The position numbers and the translations under genes were made by a program. This document shows, one piece after another, positions 7,047 to 14,364 of a stretch of 42,033 bases of DNA; position 1 is the stretch's first letter, and each line of letters begins with the position of its first letter. The DNA is from PALSA-505 sp035308365 (GTDB lineage Bacteria; Actinomycetota; Actinomycetes; Streptosporangiales; Streptosporangiaceae). The stretch covers positions 1 to 42,033 of the forward strand of contig DATGGU010000155.1 in NCBI GenBank assembly GCA_035308365.1, read 5' to 3'. Under the pieces are notes generated by a model. The model was not told the DNA's origin, did no database searches, and saw only the letters and a program-made list of their open reading frames with translations.

Positions 7047-7292
7047 ATGGAAACCAGAACGAGTAGGGACATTACATGGACACAGACACCCGAACGCATA
7101 ACGGTCGCGCTGATTCCGAAGGCCGGGAGCGATCTTCGGCAGTTGCAGAGTCGCACGAGCTTGTCGAAGACTGACCTCGCCAACCGCGCGATCACCCTGT
7201 ACGAGTTCGTCGACGCCCAGCTGCGCGCCGGACGTGACCTGGTCATCCGGGATCCGGTAACGGGGGAAACGCAACTGGTCCGGCTCCTGTGA
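7047..7292 (+). CDS. RHH (CopG-like) small DNA-binding protein, paralogue 3
   Basis: This 81-codon protein is very close to paralogue 1. Shared segments are RITVALIPKA, DL-LQ-RTSLSKTD, ANRAITLYEF, DAQLRAGRDL, TGE and VRLL, so both have the RHH core plus a short C-terminal strand. The start at 7047 follows AAGGGAG; the in-frame GTG at 7038 is an alternative. It is monocistronic, with a promoter in the 6918-6956 patch and a terminator at 7311-7343. Similarity to paralogue 1 across the whole length, including the tail, suggests recent duplication. The DNA target is unknown. Confidence 0.8.
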   Translation: METRTSRDITWTQTPERITVALIPKAGSDLRQLQSRTSLSKTDLANRAITLYEFVDAQLRAGRDLVIRDPVTGETQLVRLL

Positions 7293-7310
7293 GATCAGCC
7301 ACGAACAGCG

Positions 7311-7343
7311 TGTGGCCCCCGTCCGGCAACGGCGGGGGCCACA
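7311..7343. terminator. Hairpin terminator after RHH gene 3
   Basis: TGTGGCCCCCG (7311-7321) pairs with CGGGGGCCACA (7333-7343), 11 bp, 18 bases after the stop. Confidence 0.8.
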
Positions 7344-7424
7344 GCCATGCCGGGGCAGGCCACGCGGCCTCAGCCTGCCGCGGCCTCGCTGCGAAGCGAT
7401 GGATCAGAGTCGGTGTCCGGCTTG

Positions 7425-7481
7425 AGTACAGCAAAATACTGCTTTTAAACTGTTGAATAAATGCTTATATAGCTGTACTGT
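7425..7481 (+). promoter_or_regulatory. Promoter flanked by inverted repeats, unit 4
   Basis: TTGAAT (7453-7458), a 17-base spacer and TACTGT (7476-7481) form a good promoter. AGTACAGC (7425-7432) and GCTGTACT (7472-7479) are perfect inverted copies on either side; the second overlaps the -10. The segment CAGCAAAA...CTGTTGA aligns with the same elements in unit 2, 24 bases from CAGCAAA to the -35 in both. This is shared ancestry or a shared regulator. Confidence 0.55.
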
Positions 7482-7565
7482 AGTGCTCCAAGAGAGGAGG
7501 CAGAGCAGTCATTGGGCAGGTAACACTTTCGGAGCACAGCCAGATGCTCGAGGGAGGTGGAGACT

Positions 7566-7742
7566 ATGACCGCACGCCGGGGCGACAGCGCACGGCCGCA
7601 GATCTCAGTCGCGCTCCCCACAGGTCACCTTGATCCCGCGGCGGGGAGTCGCCGCCAGCGCGTGGAGTGTGCCACCCGGCCGGGATCATTGGATGGGAGC
7701 GACCGAGGTTGCCTGGTTCATGTGGCGTCCTGGCAAGGATAA
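7566..7742 (+). CDS. 58-residue small ORF, possibly a decayed RHH paralogue
   Basis: The ATG at 7566 has a strong GGGAGGTG ribosome site (GTG at 7557 is an alternative). The start MTARRGDSARPQISVAL resembles the RHH N-terminus through ISVAL, then diverges. In the next frame the DNA reads VTLIPRRG, matching the RHH motif VTLIPKA. A small insertion may therefore have broken an RHH gene. The unit keeps a full promoter (7453-7481) and terminator (7754-7786). It could equally be an unrelated microprotein. Confidence 0.4.
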   Translation: MTARRGDSARPQISVALPTGHLDPAAGSRRQRVECATRPGSLDGSDRGCLVHVASWQG

Positions 7743-7753
7743 AGAGCACAACC

Positions 7754-7786
7754 AGTGGCCCCCACCCGGCACGGGTGGGGGCCACT
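7754..7786. terminator. 14-bp hairpin terminator, unit 4
   Basis: AGTGGCCCCCACCC (7754-7767) pairs perfectly with GGGTGGGGGCCACT (7773-7786) around a 5-base loop and is followed by TCCTTTC. It lies 11 bases after the small ORF stop. Confidence 0.85.
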
Positions 7787-7930
7787 TCCTTTCGCACGAC
7801 GACATGGACATGACCCAGGCGGGAGCCGCCCGCGGTGAGACACTCCCGGCGCCATTCATCGCTGGCACATGCAGGACAGCCGCCGCCCCTGCCGGGCCCG
7901 GGCCCGCGCGGGCCGTGATCAGATGGGCTC

Positions 7931-9151
7931 ATGGCGAGGATCACCCGGCACACGGGGCGGTGGACGCTCGAGGACCGGTTCGCGTCCCCCTGGCATTACC
8001 TGCCGGTGGAGGTGGCCCCGGGATCCTGCGGAATCCGGGTCGAGATCGAGCATGACAGGTCGGCCGCGACCCTGGATCTGGGGTGCCTGAGCCCGGCCGG
8101 GTTTCGCGGCTGGTCGGGCGGGGCCCGCAGATCCTTCCTCATCACCCCGGACAAGGCTACGCCCGGCTATGTGCCGGGCCCGCTCGAAGCCGGTGTCTGG
8201 CAGGTGATCATCGGCATCTACCGGGTGCGGCCCGACGGGGCACCGTACCGGCTCACCGCACGGGTGGCCAGCTCTCCCGGCGAGCTGGACGGCGAGCTAC
8301 CCGCCGATCCGCCGCCGGCGCCGGTGGATCGCCCGGCGCCGCGGGATCTGCCCGCCGCTGCAGGGCGGCGCTGGCTCGCCGGGGATCTGCACTCGCACAG
8401 TGTGCATTCGGACGGCGCGCTGAGCGTGCCCGAGCTTGCCAGGCTGGCGGTGGAGCGGGGACTTGATTTTCTCGCCGTCACCGATCACAACACGGTCAGC
8501 CATCACGCCCAGCTCGGCCCGGCGGCGGCACGGTACGGGATCACGCTGCTGCCCGGCCAGGAGGTGACGACGGACGCCGGCCACGCAGGTGTGCTCGGCG
8601 ACGTGGGCTGGGTGGATTTTCGCGGCAGCGCCGACGACTGGCTGGCGCATACGCGGCAGCGCGGCGGGCTCATGTCGGTCAACCATCCGATCGGCGGCCA
8701 CCTGAGCTGGCTGCACGTGATGCGCGACCGGCCGCCTCTGGTCGAGGTCTGGCACTGGAGCTGGCTGGACCAGCGGTGGACGACGCCGCTGGCCTGGTGG
8801 CAGGCCTGGGACCCCAGCGCGATCCCGGTGGGCGGGAGCGACTGGCACCGGCCAGGCTCGGACGCGCCGCTGGGATCGCCGACCACCTGGGTGGAATGTG
8901 CGGGTTCCGGGCCGGACGCGGTACTCGACGGCATCCGGGCCGGGCGGGTTGCGATCTCCGCCGGGCGCGCAGGCCCGGTCCTGCTACGGCACGGCGGCGA
9001 ACTCATCGCCGTAGATGCCGACGGGTTGCTGCTGACCGGGCCGGACGGCCCCCGTGCCCGGGTCAGCGGACGGCTGGCCACGTTCCGGGCAATGGCCGGA
9101 TATCACCGGCTGACCGACACCGCCGGGGCCACCCTCGCACTGACCCGCTGA
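7931..9151 (+). CDS. PHP-domain metallohydrolase, CehA/McbA-like
   Basis: This 406-codon protein is probably a cytoplasmic metal-dependent hydrolase or phosphoesterase. Residues 1-140 form a beta-rich N-terminal domain without a known signature. The PHP domain follows: DLHSHSVHSDG (152-162), TDHNT (184-188), GQEVTT (209-214), NHP (251-253) and GGSDWHRPG (301-309). These His and Asp residues bind two or three metals in PHP enzymes. This subgroup is often annotated CehA/McbA after carbamate-degrading esterases, but that substrate is not implied here. There is no signal peptide. The ribosome site is weak. It stands alone between the RHH array and the NaeI-like gene. Confidence 0.85.
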   Translation: MARITRHTGRWTLEDRFASPWHYLPVEVAPGSCGIRVEIEHDRSAATLDLGCLSPAGFRGWSGGARRSFLITPDKATPGYVPGPLEAGVWQVIIGIYRVRPDGAPYRLTARVASSPGELDGELPADPPPAPVDRPAPRDLPAAAGRRWLAGDLHSHSVHSDGALSVPELARLAVERGLDFLAVTDHNTVSHHAQLGPAAARYGITLLPGQEVTTDAGHAGVLGDVGWVDFRGSADDWLAHTRQRGGLMSVNHPIGGHLSWLHVMRDRPPLVEVWHWSWLDQRWTTPLAWWQAWDPSAIPVGGSDWHRPGSDAPLGSPTTWVECAGSGPDAVLDGIRAGRVAISAGRAGPVLLRHGGELIAVDADGLLLTGPDGPRARVSGRLATFRAMAGYHRLTDTAGATLALTR

Positions 9152-9317
9152 GGTGGTACACGTGACGCGCCAGCCAGGACTTCATCACCGGCTCCGGGCG
9201 GTGCGATGAGCTACGGTGAGACTTGTTCAAAACCAGTCCAGCGGGACTTGACACCAGGTTTGTAAGCTGCCGTAGCTGGCCGAGACCAGGGGGTTCTGAA
9301 TAAGCCTCAGTCGCGGG

Positions 9318-10394
9318 GTGACGCAGGCCGATTCTCCCGGTTCGGTGGGTGACGGCCTGCCCGGCATAGACGGGCAACTGCCCGGCCAGATGCCGTTTCC
9401 GGGGATGGAACCAGAGCCCGCGGCCGGTGCCGGGCAGGGTCTGCTGCCCGGTATGGAGGAAGCACCCAGGCCCGCGCGCACGGTGGACGACGATCCGGAG
9501 CGGGACCGGGTGGCTGAGGCGCTGCGCGCGGCCGACCCCGGCTGCTCGCGGATGGCCGCCGCCATCCGGGGCGCCTTCGACCTGCTGCTCGACGGCCAGC
9601 ACACCGGACGGTACCGCTGGGACCAGTTGCACAAGACCGAGAAGACCCACGCCGGCACGCTCATCGAGATCGGTATTCAGCGCAGGCTGGGGCTCGCCGA
9701 CGGGACGGCCCTGGACTATTCGATCGCCGGTGCCGAGGTGGACTGCAAGTTCTCACACCGAACCGGCGGCTGGATGATCCCGCCGGAAGCCGAGGGCGGG
9801 CTGCTGCTCCTGGTCCAGGCTAGCGACGAGGACGGTACCTGGTCGGCCGGGCTGGTCCGGGCCAGGGAAGAGTATCTCGCCCTGGCTGGCAACCGGGACC
9901 TCAAGCGCGCGCTCAACGATGCCGGGCGCGGAGCCATCGAATGGCTCGCCCGCGGTGCGGCGCTGCCGGAGAACGCCCTGCTCCGGCTGCCCGAGCGGGA
10001 CGTCGCGGCGATCTTCGCCGGGACCAGCGGGCAGCAGCGGGTGAACGAGCTGTTCCGGCGTGCCCTGGGCAGGCGGATCAGCCGGGCCGTGGTCGCGACC
10101 GTGGCCATGCAGGACGACTATATGAAGCGGGTCAGGGATGGCGGTGGGGCGCGTGGCCAGTTGCGCGGCGAGGGCATTGTGATCTTTGGCGACTACGCGG
10201 CGCATCAGGCGCTGGCGGTGGCCCTGGGCCTGCCGGGCCCGGGGCCCGGTGAGTTCGTGAGCATCCGGCTGGCCCGCCGCGACGCGGGCGAGCGCGACCC
10301 GGCGCAGCGGTGGGTCCGGCTCGACGGCGCCGACTGGATCGTCGCCCGCACGGCCGGCCCGGTGGGCACCGCACCCCGGCTGCCCCGGGTATGA
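9318..10394 (+). CDS. NaeI-like type II restriction endonuclease
   Basis: The protein has 358 codons. From about residue 62 on it follows NaeI of Lechevalieria, as remembered: DQLHKTEKTHAGTLIEI (102-118), the Y-x-IAG segment (134-138), VDCKF (141-145), and the C-terminal RVNELFRR...QDD-MKRVR-GGGAR block (241-279). The residues aligning with NaeI catalytic E70, D86, D95 and K97 are E117, D133, D142 and K144, all present. NaeI cuts GCCGGC and needs a second effector site. Here the N-terminal 60 residues are extra, Pro/Gly-rich, with LPG and FPGM repeats. The start is a GTG with a poor ribosome site; ATG at 9390 is an alternative. No methyltransferase gene lies nearby. Confidence 0.85.
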   Translation: MTQADSPGSVGDGLPGIDGQLPGQMPFPGMEPEPAAGAGQGLLPGMEEAPRPARTVDDDPERDRVAEALRAADPGCSRMAAAIRGAFDLLLDGQHTGRYRWDQLHKTEKTHAGTLIEIGIQRRLGLADGTALDYSIAGAEVDCKFSHRTGGWMIPPEAEGGLLLLVQASDEDGTWSAGLVRAREEYLALAGNRDLKRALNDAGRGAIEWLARGAALPENALLRLPERDVAAIFAGTSGQQRVNELFRRALGRRISRAVVATVAMQDDYMKRVRDGGGARGQLRGEGIVIFGDYAAHQALAVALGLPGPGPGEFVSIRLARRDAGERDPAQRWVRLDGADWIVARTAGPVGTAPRLPRV

Positions 10395-10557
10395 CCCACC
10401 GGCCGGCGGGCCGCACCCAAACGGACCCGCTGGACCGGCCGGCCCCGCACCCGGACTGCCCCAGCGAAGACAGGAGAATGGGCCCAGGCAGATGCGGGGC
10501 CCCGAGGGTGCGGGCTCCGGCAATGAGAGCACGACGATCATGACGACGAGGTGAAGG

Positions 10558-11526
10558 ATGGCGGTAGTGCGCAGCACGCGGTGGGGAATCACGCTTCCCC
10601 TGCCAGGGATGGCCTTGCCCGATCATCGCGAGATCGTCGCGAGCCTGGAGCCGCTTGGCTACACCGATGCCTGGTCGGCCGAGATGAGCGGCGTGGATGC
10701 CTTCACGCCGCTGGTGCTGGCGGCCGGGTGGTCGCAGCGGCTGCGGCTGGGCACGGCGATCGCCGGCCTGTACACGCGGGGGCCGGCGTTGCTCGCGATG
10801 AACGGGGCCACGCTGGCCAGCCTGGCGCCCGGCCGGTTCGTGCTCGGCATCGGCACCTCGTCGCAGGTGATCGTCGAGCAGTGGAACGGGATCGAGCTGG
10901 CCAGGCCTTACCAGCGCGCCCGAGACACGCTGCGGTTCCTGCGGGCCGCGCTGGCCGGTGAGAAGGTGAGCGAGCAGTACGAGACGTTCACCATCAACGG
11001 GTTCCGGCTGGAGTCGCCGCCCGTGCCACCGCCGGAGCTGGCGCTCGCCGCGCTGCGACCCGGGATGCTGCGGCTGGCGGCCGCCGAGGCGGGAATCGCG
11101 ATCACGAACTGGCTGGCACCGTCCGACGTGCCCACGATCCGCGCCGTGGCCGGGGACGACTGCGAGCTGGTCGCCCGGATCTTCGTCTGCCCCACCACCG
11201 ACGCCGAGGCGGCCCGGACGATCGGGCGGCGGGCCATCGCCGCGTACCTGACCGTGCCGGTGTACGCCGCCTACCAGGCCTGGCTCGGCCGGGGCGAGGT
11301 GCTCAAGCCCATGCAGGACGCGTGGGCGGCGGGCGACCGCCGCGGCGCCCTGGCCGCCATCCCCGATGACCTGGTGGACGAGCTCATGGTGCACGGCGCG
11401 CCCGAGGCCTGCCGCGAGCGCATCGGCGAGTACCGGGAGCAGGGCCTGAACACCCCGGTCCTGGCGATCACCCCCGCGCCCGGGGTCGAGCCCGCCGCCA
11501 TGGTCCCGCTGCTCGCACCCCGTTAA
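10558..11526 (+). CDS. LLM-class (F420-dependent-type) oxidoreductase
   Basis: This 322-codon luciferase-like monooxygenase-family protein has a TIM barrel. It carries RWGITLPLPG at the N-terminus, LGTAIAG (about 63-69) and GRFVLGIGTSS (about 91-101). These are typical of flavin- or F420-using oxidoreductases. The C-terminal part holds the usual H-G-x-PEACRERI stretch for this family. Cofactor choice (F420 rather than FMN) is inferred from the actinobacterial setting. GAGG lies just upstream of the ATG. It is transcribed alone and converges on nudC. The substrate is unknown. Confidence 0.85.
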   Translation: MAVVRSTRWGITLPLPGMALPDHREIVASLEPLGYTDAWSAEMSGVDAFTPLVLAAGWSQRLRLGTAIAGLYTRGPALLAMNGATLASLAPGRFVLGIGTSSQVIVEQWNGIELARPYQRARDTLRFLRAALAGEKVSEQYETFTINGFRLESPPVPPPELALAALRPGMLRLAAAEAGIAITNWLAPSDVPTIRAVAGDDCELVARIFVCPTTDAEAARTIGRRAIAAYLTVPVYAAYQAWLGRGEVLKPMQDAWAAGDRRGALAAIPDDLVDELMVHGAPEACRERIGEYREQGLNTPVLAITPAPGVEPAAMVPLLAPR

Positions 11527-11600
11527 GCGGGCGCCGGGCGCGGCAGGCGGTCATGCTGATCACGGCTGCTCGTCTACGACGGTGGCCAGGCATCCATGCT

Positions 11601-12584
11601 CTAGCTGGACGGGTTGGCCGGGCCGGCCCGGGAGGTCCAGGCCGACGGCAGCTCGTCGCCGTACCAGGCCTCGATGATGCGGTGCGCGATCGACACCGCG
11701 CCGGGCAGGCCGAGGTCGCCAGCATCCAGGGCGGCGCGCAGTTCGGCGCGGCTGAACCAGTGCGCCTCGGCGATCTCTTCGGAGTCCACCCGGATCCGCT
11801 GGCCGCCGAGGGCGCGGGCCCAGAAGCCCAGCATCAGGCTCCGCGGCAGCGGCCATGGCTGGCTGCCGAGGTAGCGGACCTCGCCGACGGTGATCCCGGT
11901 TTCCTCGGCCACCTCGCGGGCGACCGCACGCTCGGCCGACTCCCCGGGCTCGACGAACCCGGCCAGGACCGACATCCGCCGCTGGCCCCAGTCCGGGCCG
12001 CGGGCCAGCAAGAGCCGGTCGTCCGGATCGGTCACCGCCATGATGACCGCGGGGTCGGTGCGCGGGAAGTGCTCGGAGCCGTCCACCCGGCACACCCGGG
12101 CCGCCCCGCTCATGACGGGGTCTGTGAGCGCGCCACAGCGTGGGCAATGGGTGTGCGTGGCGTGCCAGTTGGCCAGCCCCGCGGCATGGGTGAGCAGGCC
12201 GGCGTCCCGGTCGCCGAGCAGCGCGCCCACGCGGCGCAGCCCGGCCGGCTCCACGCCGCGGCGGCCGTTCGAGGCGGGCAGCGCGGCCATCACGGTGAAG
12301 TAGGCGCGCGAGCCGGCGTCGACGCCGAGCAGAAACCGCGGGCCGTCCGGAGCCTGCGCGGGCGGGATCAGCACCAGTTCCGGCCGGTTCCCGCCAAACC
12401 GCACCAGCGCCCGGCCGTCGTCGATGACCAGCACTCGCGTCTGCGGATCCGCCCAGGTCTTCGCCAGCCACTCATCGTCACCCCGGCGGTGGCTGGCCCG
12501 GTCCAGCGTGCCGCGGGCGAGCGCCAGCGATCCCAGCGGCGACCGGAACGTGCCGGGCTCGGGGGGCCAGGTGCGGCCGGGCAT
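11601..12584 (-). CDS. nudC: NAD(+)/NADH pyrophosphatase, Nudix family
   Basis: The enzyme hydrolyses NADH/NAD to NMN and AMP and can remove NAD caps from RNA (family knowledge). It has 327 codons from the ATG at 12584, which comes 2 bases after the stop of the upstream dipeptidase gene, so translation is probably coupled. Visible features are a zinc-ribbon start CPRCG with a degenerate second half (one Cys instead of two), EHFPRTDPAVI, the Nudix box G-FVEPGES...REVAEETGI, and the NudC hallmark SQPWPLPRSLM. The longer frame from 12641 overlaps the previous gene and is less likely. Confidence 0.9.
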   Translation of the reverse strand: MPGRTWPPEPGTFRSPLGSLALARGTLDRASHRRGDDEWLAKTWADPQTRVLVIDDGRALVRFGGNRPELVLIPPAQAPDGPRFLLGVDAGSRAYFTVMAALPASNGRRGVEPAGLRRVGALLGDRDAGLLTHAAGLANWHATHTHCPRCGALTDPVMSGAARVCRVDGSEHFPRTDPAVIMAVTDPDDRLLLARGPDWGQRRMSVLAGFVEPGESAERAVAREVAEETGITVGEVRYLGSQPWPLPRSLMLGFWARALGGQRIRVDSEEIAEAHWFSRAELRAALDAGDLGLPGAVSIAHRIIEAWYGDELPSAWTSRAGPANPSS

Positions 12585-12586
12585 GG

Positions 12587-14017
12587 TCAAGAGCGGCCAG
12601 GACCGGTGAGTTGCGCTCCGGCCGCGGCCAGTTCGTCCCACAGGTAGGCCGCCGCCTCCGCGCCCTTGAGCAGCAGGGCCATCTCAACCTTCTCGTTCGG
12701 GGCGTGGATGCGGTCCTCGTCCAGGCCCACGCCGATGAAGACCAGCGGCGCCTGCAGGATGTCGGTCAGGTCGGCCTCCGGTCCGCTGCCACCTTCCCGG
12801 GTGAACAGCACCTCGCGGTCGAACGCCCGCTGCATGGCCCGGCGGCCCGCCGTCACCGCAGGCGCGTCGATGGGTGAGAAGGCCGGGCGGACGCCCGGGC
12901 CGAACGGCCTCACGGCCGACTCGATCCCCGGCGGCGTGGCGGCTGCCACGTACTGCCGAAGCGCCGCCTCGACCTCGGCGGGCTCCTGGTTCGCCACCAG
13001 CCGGAACGAGACCTTGGCATGGGCTTCCCTGGGGATGATCGTCTTGCCGCCGGGCCCGGTGTGGCCGCCCCACATCCCGTTGATCTCGGCGGTCGGCCGG
13101 ACCCAGATCCGCTCCAGCGTGCCGTAGCCGTCTTCGCCGCTGGTGGCGCGGCTGTTGCCGGCCGAGGCGAGCCACTCCTTCTCCCGGAACGGCAGGCGGC
13201 CGATCAGCTCGCTTTCCTGATCCGACAGCGGCATGACCTTGTCGTAGAACCCGGGCAGCGTGACCCGCCCGCGGGAGTCGTGCAGCCCGGCCAGCAGCGC
13301 CGTCATCGCGTGCAGCGGGTTGGGCACCGCGCCGCCGAACGACCCGGAGTGCAGGTCAAGGTCGGGCCCGGTCATGTCGATCTGCGCGTCGAACAGGCCG
13401 CGCATGCCGATGCACATGGACGGCACGTCGGCCGCCCAGATGGACGTATCGGTGATGACGATCACGTCGCAGGCGAGCCGGTCGCGCTCGCGGCGCAGCA
13501 GGTCGGGCAGGTTCGGCGAGCCGGACTCTTCCTCGCCCTCGATGAGCAGCTTGAGCGTGACCGGCGGCGCGCTTCTCGGGCCATCGGGGCCGGTGGCCAG
13601 GCAGGCCCGCAGGCCCAGGTCGTGAAACAGCACCTGGCCCTTGTCGTCGCAGGCGCCGCGGGCCAGGATCTGGCCGTCGCGTTCGGCCGGCTGGAAGGGC
13701 GGGCTGTGCCACTCGTCCAGCGGCTCGACCGGCTGCACGTCGTGGTGCCCGTAGACCAGGACCGTGGGCGCACCGGGTTCGGCCGCCGGCCAGTGCGCGA
13801 ACACCGCGGGCAGGCCACGGTCGCCGTCCTGCCCGGTCTCCCAGACCTCGGCGACGGGGAACCCGGTCGCACGCAGCCGGGCCGCGAGCCACTCGGCCGA
13901 CCGGCGGACGTCGCCGATCCGGGCCGGGTCGCCCGAGATGGACGGGATGGCCAGCCATTCCTTCAGCGCATCGAAGTAGTCGCGGGAGTTCGCCTCGATG
14001 TAACCGCGCACGTCCAT
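12587..14017 (-). CDS. M20-family dipeptidase
   Basis: This 476-codon cytoplasmic metallopeptidase is of the M20 carnosinase-like type. Two-zinc ligands and catalytic residues are visible: GHHDVQP (90-96; zinc His91, Asp93), ACDDKGQ (122-128; bridging Asp124), EGEEESG (160-166; catalytic and zinc Glu), TDTS (189-192), and a C-terminal IHAPNE with the last His ligand. The central segment (about 210-370) is the dimerisation domain. AGGAGG lies about 11 bases before the ATG. It is coupled to nudC downstream. The natural substrate is probably a dipeptide but is not shown by sequence. Confidence 0.9.
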   Translation of the reverse strand: MDVRGYIEANSRDYFDALKEWLAIPSISGDPARIGDVRRSAEWLAARLRATGFPVAEVWETGQDGDRGLPAVFAHWPAAEPGAPTVLVYGHHDVQPVEPLDEWHSPPFQPAERDGQILARGACDDKGQVLFHDLGLRACLATGPDGPRSAPPVTLKLLIEGEEESGSPNLPDLLRRERDRLACDVIVITDTSIWAADVPSMCIGMRGLFDAQIDMTGPDLDLHSGSFGGAVPNPLHAMTALLAGLHDSRGRVTLPGFYDKVMPLSDQESELIGRLPFREKEWLASAGNSRATSGEDGYGTLERIWVRPTAEINGMWGGHTGPGGKTIIPREAHAKVSFRLVANQEPAEVEAALRQYVAAATPPGIESAVRPFGPGVRPAFSPIDAPAVTAGRRAMQRAFDREVLFTREGGSGPEADLTDILQAPLVFIGVGLDEDRIHAPNEKVEMALLLKGAEAAAYLWDELAAAGAQLTGPGRS

Positions 14018-14070
14018 TCCGGTGACTGCCTCCTAACCCAGATCCCGAACCGAAACTCTAGCCGGGCCGG

Positions 14071-14245
14071 GGCGGGTGCGGAGCAGCTGGGCGGGGCGGG
14101 GTGCGGAGCAGCCGGGCGTGACGGGGTGCGGAGCAGCTGGGCGGGGCGGGGTGCGGAGCAGCTGGGCGGGGCGGGGTGCGGAGCAGCTGGGCGGGACGGG
14201 GTGCGGAGCAGCCGGACGTGGCCGGGGCGGAGCAGCCGGGCGGTG
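14071..14245. repeat. 25-bp GC-rich tandem repeat, about 7 copies
   Basis: The core TGCGGAGCAG recurs at 14077, 14102, 14127, 14152, 14177 and 14202, exactly 25 bases apart. A degenerate seventh copy follows near 14226. The unit continues with GCTGGGCGGGGCGGGG or a variant. The array fills the gap between the dipeptidase start (14017) and the chitinase stop (14365). Because 25 is not a multiple of 3, long ORFs crossing it are repeat artefacts. It is a likely VNTR, and its transcript could fold. Confidence 0.9.
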
Positions 14246-14364
14246 CCGGAGAAGGCGCCCGCCCCGGTGAGGGAGTGGGTGGCCAGGATGGGCCGGCCTG
14301 GAGCAGGCCACCCGGGCCGGCGTGGTTCGGCCCGGGTGGCCTGGGTCAGGTGGCGGTGTGGCCG

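Noticed and set aside
3451..7292. Toxin-antitoxin loci
   Set aside because: The RHH proteins look like antitoxins, but no adjacent gene resembles RelE, PIN or MazF-type toxins; terminators follow RHH genes 1 and 3 directly.
14071..14245. CRISPR array
   Set aside because: Repeats are directly adjacent without unique spacers, so it is a simple tandem repeat.
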